A DNA stretch of 64,000 nt from Singulisphaera acidiphila DSM 18658. Its GTDB lineage: Bacteria; Planctomycetota; Planctomycetia; Isosphaerales; Isosphaeraceae. Where the stretch lies: assembly GCF_000242455.2 (NCBI RefSeq), contig NC_019892.1, positions 7,016,744-7,080,743 on the forward strand, in the 5' to 3' direction. Each line of letters opens with the position of its first letter. The first letter of the stretch is position 1. A program made the position numbers and the translations under genes. The notes beneath the pieces were generated by a model. The model made no database searches. It saw only the letters and a list, made by a program, of their open reading frames with translations, and had not been told where the DNA came from. Positions 36,873 to 43,934 of this stretch are shown piece after piece.

Positions 36873-38014
36873 TTAACAACGTCTTGTTGATTGGAATTCC
36901 GATAATGTTTAATCAGCATCCACAGGCATGCGCTGGTCACGATGATTCCATTCATGAGGAGGAACATTGGTGACTTGCCGAGACTGATGTGCTGCTTCGC
37001 CTGGGTGGCCGCCAGGTCGAGCGGGTTGACTCCCCCCACGTGGGTTGTGTACTCGACCTTCCGGATCGTGTCGGAAACGATGGATGTGGGGGGAATGGGA
37101 CAGACGAAGTATGAGTCGGGAAGTTCCTGAAAATCGATCGACTCGACCCGCACTTTCTGAAGGCGGAAGGCGGTCCCATTCATGTCGAGGTAAGTGACCT
37201 CGATCTGTCGGGGAAACCATAAACCGCTGGCATCCTCCTTCCAGTCGGAGTTATTCCAGATGATGCGAGCCTCGGGCCGTTTGCCTCGCGCCGAAATGTG
37301 GATTTCGCGCTTTCGCGGGGCGAAGTTAAGCTTGGGGTCGAGCCACATGCTATCGTCACCGGACTTCTCTTTGACGACAAAGCAATCGGCGCCGGCCACC
37401 GTTTCCGGTTGGGCCTGCACTGCGTAACTCTTGTTCTCTCGCTGGAGAGACTCGGGGAGGACGGGACGCTCCTTAGTGGCCTCTGCCCAACCTTTGACGT
37501 TGATTGTGACGGGGGCGAGGTTGCGGTAGATGTCCAACCCCACCGCATCGGTGAGGTAGTTGTACTGAAGCCCCCCCGGATTAAATCCCCCGCTGAGGAC
37601 GACGCTTGCATTCTGGCGGTCCGCTGAGACACCCTTGTGGTAGACCGACCAGAACTCCCGCTTGAGTCCGTTCTTTTCTTGAGGGGGCGCGGGGTATGCT
37701 GTGTAAAGGAACAGGGAATCATTCTTGTACGCGACATCAACATCGCGGCGATCCGGCCAGATTGGAGACTTCCCTGTGAGGTCTTTCCAAGTGGCCTCAT
37801 ACTTGAAATGCCAGGACGGTTGGGAATGGAAGATTGTGTTCCGCTTGTCCAGGGCTTCGATAACCTGCTCAAATGAGGGCGTCGGGCCAACGTCCGCTGA
37901 GGCCACAAGTGGCGATAAGACAACCGTGAAGACGGTCGTGAGAATGGTGAGGAAGGCTGTTGCCCGTCGGTGTCGGCTGCTCGGAGCGGACGGCTCTGGT
38001 CGAATAGAAAGCAT
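36869..38014 (-). CDS. Exported, C-terminally anchored LolA-like protein of unknown function
   Basis: 381 residues from ATG 38014 (MLSIRPEPSAPSSR), preceded by GGGAG. A signal peptide ends near VLSPLVASA. The body alternates beta strands in the way of LolA/LolB-like or outer-membrane lipoprotein-sorting proteins (SWHFKYEATWKDL, FWSVYHKGV, DCFVVKEKSGDDSMWLDPKL, DASGLWFPRQIEVTYLD); this is a fold guess. One helix near the C-terminus (SPMFLLMNGIIVTSACLWML) anchors it. The first 146 bp overlap the upstream gene in another frame, an unusually long overlap. The stop overlaps the glycosyltransferase start. Confidence 0.7.
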   Translation of the reverse strand: MLSIRPEPSAPSSRHRRATAFLTILTTVFTVVLSPLVASADVGPTPSFEQVIEALDKRNTIFHSQPSWHFKYEATWKDLTGKSPIWPDRRDVDVAYKNDSLFLYTAYPAPPQEKNGLKREFWSVYHKGVSADRQNASVVLSGGFNPGGLQYNYLTDAVGLDIYRNLAPVTINVKGWAEATKERPVLPESLQRENKSYAVQAQPETVAGADCFVVKEKSGDDSMWLDPKLNFAPRKREIHISARGKRPEARIIWNNSDWKEDASGLWFPRQIEVTYLDMNGTAFRLQKVRVESIDFQELPDSYFVCPIPPTSIVSDTIRKVEYTTHVGGVNPLDLAATQAKQHISLGKSPMFLLMNGIIVTSACLWMLIKHYRNSNQQDVVK

Positions 38015-39212
38015 AAGGTTCGACTCCCTTGAAAAGCGAGAGCGCCCGTGCGGCATGAGAGACCGGCGGGTAGTTGTGGAAATCGCCGAGGAGGACATCC
38101 TCCATTGCGGGGATGGTCCTCGCTAAAAACGTAATGGCACGTGCCAGGACCTCGCGGTTCGGACGTAGCGTGGGAGGCGCGACAGCGAGCCATTCGAGTT
38201 GATGCCCCGTCGCCGCGATCGCGTTGATGCGCGAGTCGAGGTAGGGCGGCTTCGGGGCATGCGCATCGTCGTACCAATCGACGCCCCAACTTCCATCGTC
38301 ATGTTGGGTTGTTACGAGATGCCGAGTAATATCGAGCAGATGGTTACGGACGTCTCTCACGGTCGTATCCGTGAGGAACGGAACTTTCTCATGCGTTCTC
38401 AGCATCAAGACAAGCGAATAGGCGGAATGAAGACCCATGCATGCACCATGGCCGATCGACTTGCGAAGGAGATGCAGGGCGACCTCGTTGAGCGACCATT
38501 CTTGACCTTGCCGGTTCTTCCAACGTGCGCGGGTCGCGACATACAGGCTTAATGCGCTGGCCGTCCACTCCATCTCGACGTCCTGTGAGATCCGGGTCAT
38601 GGCGTCGGTGATGAGGTCCGCGACCGTGCCGGCGATTCCCCCTTTGGCGATCAACGGCGTCGTCGACGGCAGCCCAATTTCACCCAGCTCGCACGGAATC
38701 TCGTCGATGTGAGCGGACGCTTCGCGCCATCCATAGACCGTGTCAGTGTTGGAAAGAACCCGGATGCCAAACGGTGAGGGGACCAGGACAGCGGACAGCT
38801 CTCGGCCCGTGCGTTCCACAAAGGTCCGCGTATCGAGCAGGATCGCGATCATTTCCGCGCTGGACAACCCAAAGTGATCCTCGTAGGCGGGCTCCTCGAG
38901 CGTTCGTGGGAACTCCGCTTTCGGTCCCCAGAACCTCAGCGCGTGGATCGTGAAGGGGATCGTATCGAGTTGGGTGTTCGAGTACGGACGGGCCATGCGG
39001 AGGACGTCAAGAAGCTGATCATCGGAGACCAACTCGGGGGCAGGGGAGTGCTCAATGAGCACTGGTTCACGTCGGACCCAGCCCCGCAGAGTCTCGCGTG
39101 GGGTGGGTTGGAACAACGCCTTGGACTTGAAATGATTCCGGGCATGGATCAACCCAGCCATCCCCGTGACGCCAAGTGCCGTCAGCATCTCACGCCGACT
39201 TACCTTGAGCAT
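37869..39212 (-). CDS. Tat-like exported protein with an alpha/alpha-toroid (terpenoid cyclase-like) fold
   Basis: 447 residues. It begins MLKVSRREMLTALGVTGMAG, a Tat-type signal with RR. The body is helical and near residue 305 reads HDDGSWGVDWYDD, then LDSRINAIAATGHQLEWL and LARAITFLARTI, which resembles the QW-type repeats of prenyltransferase/terpenoid-cyclase toroids. A cyclase DxDD motif is not seen, so a structural or protease-inhibitor-like role is as likely as catalysis. It starts 2 bp after the C39 peptidase stop. Its last ~48 codons overlap the next gene's signal peptide. The fold call is moderate. Confidence 0.65.
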   Translation of the reverse strand: MLKVSRREMLTALGVTGMAGLIHARNHFKSKALFQPTPRETLRGWVRREPVLIEHSPAPELVSDDQLLDVLRMARPYSNTQLDTIPFTIHALRFWGPKAEFPRTLEEPAYEDHFGLSSAEMIAILLDTRTFVERTGRELSAVLVPSPFGIRVLSNTDTVYGWREASAHIDEIPCELGEIGLPSTTPLIAKGGIAGTVADLITDAMTRISQDVEMEWTASALSLYVATRARWKNRQGQEWSLNEVALHLLRKSIGHGACMGLHSAYSLVLMLRTHEKVPFLTDTTVRDVRNHLLDITRHLVTTQHDDGSWGVDWYDDAHAPKPPYLDSRINAIAATGHQLEWLAVAPPTLRPNREVLARAITFLARTIPAMEDVLLGDFHNYPPVSHAARALSLFKGVEPYAFYSTRAVRSEQPTPTGNSLPHHSHDRLHGCLIATCGLSGRWPDALI

Positions 39213-39214
39213 AA

Positions 39215-39916
39215 TCAGACCCCCGGGGCAGGCGTGATCGCCGCATTCTGCGAGAGGGCAACGGAAGGTTCATTCTGCCGACGGAACGCGATGAAACAGG
39301 CCGTCACGGCAAGGGCCGTCAAAAGCAGGTAGAGGCAATTTTTCGCGGTCGCGACATACCAGGGCGGTGTGGCCATTAAAGCGTAGCCCGACCAATTGCG
39401 ACCATCAATAGTGTCTCGGTAAACCATCTGTCCCGACGAAGGGTCGATGAGCAGATATTTTCCGCCGTAAGCATTGTCCTTACCGCAGAGCACGAAGAAG
39501 TGCCCTGAACCCTCACTGTCGTCCAGTCCGACGGAGGAGTGGATGATCAGCGGCATCGTGAGCTTTGCGAGCTCCTCGGAAGTGCCCCGAACCATCTGCG
39601 TCTTGACCCCGAGGGCCAATGCCGCTCGGCGGAGGTCTTCAAGCGAGCACCCTTCGTCGGTGACTTTGCACAATTCCGCGATGCGGTCGAGCGAAACACC
39701 TTTATCGAGGAGCTGGAAGAAGACGTAGAGGCTCGATGGGCCGCAATAGGGCCCGACCTGCCACTTGCTCTCCTTCCGGTAGTGCTCAGGGGTTTCAATG
39801 ACGGTGTCGGCGGCGGACGTTTGACCGGTCAAGAATAGCAGATTTCCCAGGGCGAGCGTCGTTATCACGAGTGCCCTGACGATCAAGGGGGCTTTGTCGT
39901 GGGGTTGGAGTTTCAT
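39215..39916 (-). CDS. Exported, C-terminally anchored C39-type cysteine peptidase
   Basis: 233 residues. Signal peptide to about residue 36 (TGQTSA), then the peptidase domain: WQVGPYCGPSSLYVFFQLLD with Gln/Cys placed as in C39 (QxxxxxCGPxxL; here VGPYCGPSSL), GCSLEDLRRAALALGV, SGHFFVLCGKDN with the catalytic His, and LLIDPSSGQMVYRD with the Asp. A membrane helix follows at ~192-212, then a 20-residue tail. C39 domains normally process double-glycine leaders inside ABC transporters; here there is no transporter and the domain faces outward. The Cys-rich peptide gene is next upstream on the same strand, an obvious candidate substrate. Confidence 0.82.
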   Translation of the reverse strand: MKLQPHDKAPLIVRALVITTLALGNLLFLTGQTSAADTVIETPEHYRKESKWQVGPYCGPSSLYVFFQLLDKGVSLDRIAELCKVTDEGCSLEDLRRAALALGVKTQMVRGTSEELAKLTMPLIIHSSVGLDDSEGSGHFFVLCGKDNAYGGKYLLIDPSSGQMVYRDTIDGRNWSGYALMATPPWYVATAKNCLYLLLTALAVTACFIAFRRQNEPSVALSQNAAITPAPGV

Positions 39917-39995
39917 GGAAATCGCCAGAAGCTTGAGGGATATGTGGAAGACTCACCGGTCGTCGCGGAGTTCAAGCCAGAGAAGTCATGCACGG

Positions 39996-40105
39996 ATTTT
40001 GCAGCCCTGAATGGGCGACCGTACCTCGCCCGGGGCGCAAGCCCTGGGGAAGGTTGGACACATGAGGTTCTCACATATTTTGCGGCCCCGGAGGGGCTAC
40101 AAATT
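39996..40105. repeat. Dispersed palindromic repeat between the peptide and C39 peptidase genes
   Basis: Contains GGGCGACCGTACCTCGCC, a hairpin CCGGGGCGCAAGCCCTGGGG, ACATGAGGTTCTCAC and GCGGCCCCGGAGGGGC. Parts recur at 41496-41580 and 34183-34213. It fills most of the 261-bp gap between the two genes, where it may act as a processing site or weak terminator that sets their ratio. This arrangement matches repeats I know from Gemmata/Isosphaera-type genomes, from memory only. Confidence 0.6.
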
Positions 40106-40177
40106 GGGAAAAAGAGGTCGATGATTTGTGAAGACGCGACCCCTTGCCACAGTCAAGGCGAGGGGCCGCTTTTGACA

Positions 40178-40489
40178 TCAGGAACCGCAACCGGTCCCAA
40201 GCAGACCGGAAGTGGCACCGCCGCACCCGCAATTCACGAGGCCCCAGTCCGCGGTGTTGCCAGCCGGAGGAGTTTCGCCGCCGCGGCTGCCCGACCACCC
40301 GGTGCCAAGGAAGAGGCAGTAGCTATCGCAGACCGAACCACCGGCCGGTGGGTAACCGGCGCATACCGCGCCAACGACGGTCGATCCCTCCGACTGCGAG
40401 ACGGCATTGACTCCGGATGTCAAACCGCCCTCCATAAGTACGAGACCGAGGAGAGAGGCAAGGGAAAGAATCGAGGCAAGTTTTCTCAT
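40178..40489 (-). CDS. Small secreted six-cysteine, glycine-rich peptide precursor
   Basis: 103 residues from ATG 40489, with AGGAG eight bases upstream; GTG 40498 is excluded by that site. Residues 1-29 form a signal-type leader (MRKLASILSLASLLGLVLM, then EGGLTSGVNA). The remainder has six Cys (VCAG, VCDSYC, NCGC, GCGS) among many Gly, Ser and Thr and few charges, so three disulfides or other Cys modification are possible. Two cut sites can be imagined: after VNA by signal peptidase, or after the GG at 21-22 by a C39 enzyme (Met at -4, Leu at -7). I know no family for it. It leads the gene string toward 34221. Confidence 0.7.
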   Translation of the reverse strand: MRKLASILSLASLLGLVLMEGGLTSGVNAVSQSEGSTVVGAVCAGYPPAGGSVCDSYCLFLGTGWSGSRGGETPPAGNTADWGLVNCGCGGATSGLLGTGCGS

Positions 40490-40771
40490 CTTCACCACTC
40501 CTAATTTCTCTGGAAGGTGCGACGGTCTAGCTCGGCCAGAAGGACCGCGAGAGATGTCCTATGAGTCTGCCGAACTTCTCGAACGAGGGGTTTTTCCTCA
40601 AAATTCGAGTACGTATGCCCAGAATAAGGGCCGCGCGATCCATAGCGAGCAAAATCGCCCGATCTTCGGGCGAGGGGCGATTGACCTTGCTGGGCCCGAC
40701 GAAATTCCGGGGCCAGCCAGAATAGAGTTTGGTTTGAATTGAATAAGTACGGTTTGCTGAGAATGTTCCCG

Positions 40772-40800
40772 ATTTTACGAGAGCCCAGCTGTCGGGTCAA
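40772..40800 (-). promoter_or_regulatory. Sigma70-type promoter for the Cys-rich peptide gene string
   Basis: On the minus strand, TTGACC (40800-40795) and TAAAAT (40777-40772) are separated by exactly 17 bases. A transcript would start near 40765 and carry a leader of about 275 bases before ATG 40489. The surrounding 40730-40920 stretch is AT-rich, unlike the rest of the window. Confidence 0.55.
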
Positions 40801-41236
40801 GAGACTTGATTTCGAACATGGATTTTTTTGACTTAAATTATGACGCAATTAATTGGTTGTAATGCATTAGTTTATACTTGTGTTTAGCGTCACGGAGCCC
40901 CCCGTTTCACACTGACCAGTGGATCGGTTGGCAGCGAATGCCGACCAACGATCACGTCAGGACGATTAGGTCAGGTTATATGAAATTGCAGTAGATGTCA
41001 GTGAGAATTAGACAATTCTCCCAATACGAACAGGGACGTCAACATTTTTTTTGGGAGGGGCCGACGAATCAGAAAACCTGAATCAAACGACGCAAAAAGT
41101 GCGAAACTTGAATTAATGATTTGCACGATTTAAGGTGGTGTTCTCGAGTTCCACAATAGGTTGCTCTGCATTCCAAAATAGCATGAATGCGTGTCCCATC
41201 GAAGTTGTCGTCGGTTCCCTGGCGAGGAGTTGCGTC
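40801..41236. other. AT-rich intergenic region, no gene seen
   Basis: A stretch of unusually low GC with short A and T runs, no plausible reading frame and no recognisable RNA. It separates the minus-strand peptide gene string from the plus-strand remnants and genes. The base composition differs sharply from both sides and fits horizontally acquired or decaying DNA. Confidence 0.45.
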
Positions 41237-41425
41237 ATGGCTGAGAGACGCGAGTTCACGCTGATTGAGGCATTGGGCTCCCGTTCCTGGGGCCAGGGCC
41301 CGGTCGGATGGAACGATTGGTCGGCCCAGGTTGTGCTGCTTCCCTACATTGAGCAGGCGGCGCTTTACAACGCGGTCAACGTCGCGTTTGCCGACGGATT
41401 GGTACGCGCAGGGGATGCTTATTGA
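41237..41425 (+). pseudogene. Decayed DUF1559 prepilin-like gene with internal deletions
   Basis: 62 codons from ATG 41237, with GAGGAG six bases upstream. It reads REFTLIEALGS, the prepilin start FTLIE, then jumps to GWNDWSAQVVLLPYIEQAALYN, a block normally ~100 residues in, and ends AGDAY, like the C-terminus of the intact DUF1559 protein at 53917 (ISADAY). The hydrophobic helix after FTLIE and most of the body are missing. It is therefore a multiply deleted remnant, still with start and stop. Confidence 0.65.
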
Positions 41426-41495
41426 GTGTCACGACGGGGCATCTGAGGCCACTTCAATTGCGGTCCACCTTTCGGTAAGTGCATCCCCGAAGGAG

Positions 41496-41580
41496 TGACC
41501 GTACCTAGCCCGGGGGAATGTTTGGCATATGAGGTTCTGTAGCACTGAAAGGGCGACCGTCAGCACAGGCCTTCACCGTT
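41496..41580. repeat. Degenerate copy of the dispersed palindromic repeat
   Basis: GTGACCGTACCTAGCCCGGGG and ATATGAGGTTCTGT match the order of elements at 40018-40075, but the hairpin part is mutated. The rest of 41426-41799 holds no gene; short frames there look like chance, and an AT-rich piece at 41595-41635 may hold the promoter of the gene at 41800. Confidence 0.45.
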
Positions 41581-41799
41581 TGGCGGCCCCTATTTATGAA
41601 ACATGAAAATGTTATCATTTAGTGTAGAATTTGGCGTCTGGACTTGAAGATTGGGAGCATGTAAAAGCGATGGCGTGGTGTGATGGTCTCATGCCCATTC
41701 GGCTTCGGAACAATCCTTACCCAACTCGTTGCCAGGGTGCCTGGTGGATCACAACACAGAATGACCGTCGATGACGGCCGCACGAGGAGGCCGATCCTG

Positions 41800-42681
41800 A
41801 TGCGCGATTTCACGAGATTTGACGGGGCCGCCGAATACGTGGCCCGGCGGATCACGGAGAGCGGTCGGGACGCTCATGACCTGACTCCCGAGTCGGTCGC
41901 CCTCGCGATCCTGGCCCTGAAGGCAGAAGGCTTCGAAGAGCAACGTCTCGTCGCGCCGAGGCAGCTTCTAAGGCGGTGGCAGAATCATTCAACCGGCGCG
42001 GTCCTGGTGGACCCCAAGGAAGCCGCCACCTACTGGCCGACGGGATGGGCCGTTCTTGCGTGGTCTGGAGCGCAGGGCTTTGAGAAAGACTGCCACGACG
42101 CGGCCAAGTTCCTGCTCTATGTTTCAGGCACGACCTGGCAGCCGAGACTCGACGATCCGGTGGGACATGACACGACGCTGCACGGTTGGCCTTGGATTGG
42201 TGGATCACACTCCTGGGTCCAGCCGACTGCCGTCAACCTCATGGCGTTGGCCGCTGCGGGCCGTCGCGATGACGTCCGAGTCAGTCAGGCCGTCGCACTA
42301 CTCCTCAATCGGCAACTCCCCGCTGGCGGCTGGAACTACGGCAATACGGGGATCTTTCGCAACATCACAAGGCCCTTGCCGGAGGACACCGGTTATGCCC
42401 TCACAGCGCTCCGACTCCATGCCGACCGCGGTCAGGCAGAGGCGAGCCTCTCTTACCTGGCAGCGACTGCCACTGCCATGAGGGCGCCAGCGGCGCTAGC
42501 GTGGGCGATTTTGGGTCTGGCATCGTGGAACTCGCGACCAGAGCGCGCCAATGATTGGCTCGACGAGTCACTCGCCTTGCAGGTGAAGATTGGCCCCTAC
42601 CCCTTGCGATACATCGCCCAACTGCTCCTCGCCCGACGTGCCAAGAGTGGACTTGCCGGGATATTTACAGAGAAGATGTGA
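41800..42681 (+). CDS. Alpha/alpha-toroid (prenyltransferase/squalene-cyclase repeat-like) protein
   Basis: 293 residues from ATG 41800, chosen because AGGAGG lies at 41785-41790; the frame is open to 41680. The sequence is helical throughout, with repeat-type turns: WPTGWAVLAWSGAQGFEKDC, WPWIGGSHSWVQPTAVNLMAL, RQLPAGGWNYGNTG (a QW-like motif), EDTGYALTALRL and APAALAWAILGLASW. There is no signal peptide and no DxDD cyclase motif, so catalysis is doubtful. Next downstream, 5 bp away, is the DUF362 gene. Together with the toroid protein at 37869 it makes two such folds in one locus. Confidence 0.68.
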   Translation: MRDFTRFDGAAEYVARRITESGRDAHDLTPESVALAILALKAEGFEEQRLVAPRQLLRRWQNHSTGAVLVDPKEAATYWPTGWAVLAWSGAQGFEKDCHDAAKFLLYVSGTTWQPRLDDPVGHDTTLHGWPWIGGSHSWVQPTAVNLMALAAAGRRDDVRVSQAVALLLNRQLPAGGWNYGNTGIFRNITRPLPEDTGYALTALRLHADRGQAEASLSYLAATATAMRAPAALAWAILGLASWNSRPERANDWLDESLALQVKIGPYPLRYIAQLLLARRAKSGLAGIFTEKM

Positions 42682-42686
42682 TCTCG

Positions 42687-43692
42687 ATGAAAAACTTACC
42701 CGTCCCGAAGAGAGGCATGATCACGCGACGAAGGCTGATGGGAGCCGCCGCCCTCTCGGCCGGCGCTACCGGTCTGGCGTGGGAGTCGTTCCGCAGAGCG
42801 CGGACGGAACCCGTGGTGATCCTCAAGAACACGGGTTACAAGGAGGGGGTGGAAGACGCGCTGCGGCGGGGACTCATCGAGTTGGGCGTCACTTCCTCGT
42901 CAATCAAAGGAAAGAAAGTCGTTCTGAAACCGAATCTCGTCGAGCCGAGGCGCAGGGCACGTCAACACGCACCCGCTCATCATCCTGGCGGCCATCCAGG
43001 TTTTCCGTTCCCTTGGGGCTGCGTCGGTCACGGTTGCCGAGGGGGCAGGGCACGTACGCGACCCGTATTTCGTCCTCGAGGAGTCGGGGCTACTCTTCCC
43101 CCTCGCGGAAAATCGCACTCCATTCCTCGACCTGAACTTCGACCCGGCCGTCGCAACGCCGAACCGCGGCCACTGGACGAAGATGACTCACCTGATGTTG
43201 CCGCGAACCGTTCTCGAAGCCGACCTGCTCGTATCGCTCGGCAAAATGAAGACGCACCACTGGGCCGGAATCACCTTGTCGATGAAAAACCTGTTCGGGC
43301 TCATGCCGGGCGCCTACTACGGTTGGCCAAAGAATGTGCTCCACGAGCAGGGGTTGCTCGAGTCGATCCTCGACATCAATGCGACGGTCCGTCCCCACCT
43401 CGCGATCATTGACGGGATTCTCGGCATGGGAGGTGACGGGCCGATTATGGGGGACCCAATCCCGTCGAACGTCCTCGTCATGGGGACGAATCCAACGGCG
43501 GTCGACGCCACCTGTGCAAGGGTGATGGGCATCGCCCCCGAGTCTGTCGAATACCTTGACCGGGCTTCGGCCTTTCTCGGACCGATCGCCGAGCGGTGGA
43601 TCGAGCAGCGGGGCGAGTCCATCGGCTCGGTCCGCGTAAACTACCCGCTACTCGACCATATTCCTGCGCATCGTTCTCTAAAGAAAATATAA
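42687..43692 (+). pseudogene. DUF362 protein gene with a frameshift
   Basis: Starts at ATG 42687, 5 bp after the toroid gene. The N-terminus has a Tat-type signal (MITRRRLMGAAALSAGATG), then the DUF362 start KGKKVVLKPNLVEP. At about 42945-42957 the frame breaks; the continuation GHVNTHPLIILAAIQVFRSLGA, YFVLEESGL, LGKMKTHHWAGITLSMKN, LAIIDGILGMGGDGPI and NVLVMGTNPTAVDATCARVMG is in another frame up to 43692. A 1-bp insertion near GAGGCGCAGGGC or a sequencing error would explain it. Otherwise the protein is complete. DUF362 proteins are often iron-sulfur or redox related; this one has no visible 4Fe-4S cluster motif. Confidence 0.75.
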
Positions 43693-43934
43693 TGACTTGA
43701 TCGTGGTTCTCACAACGGGAACGTCCATTGGACCCTGCCTGGCGACCAGGAACGACGGCGGACAGCAGTTCTGGCAGTTGACGACGTGTGGATCGAGAGC
43801 CATCAGCCCTTCGACTTATCCAGGCACATCGCGTTTCTGCACGACCATCGGGAAGCCGTCGCAGTTCCTCGCCTTAAAGCGTTATTTTTTTGTCCGATTG
43901 CTACGGGAATGCCCAGTCGAGCGCCCACAATTCG
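43693..43934 (+). other. Remnant between DUF362 gene and IS4-type element
   Basis: An open stretch reading VDDVWIESHQPFDLSRHIAFL in one frame has coding-like character but no start, and is cut by the IS element. It could be the front of a gene whose rest was lost. Not recognised. Confidence 0.3.
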
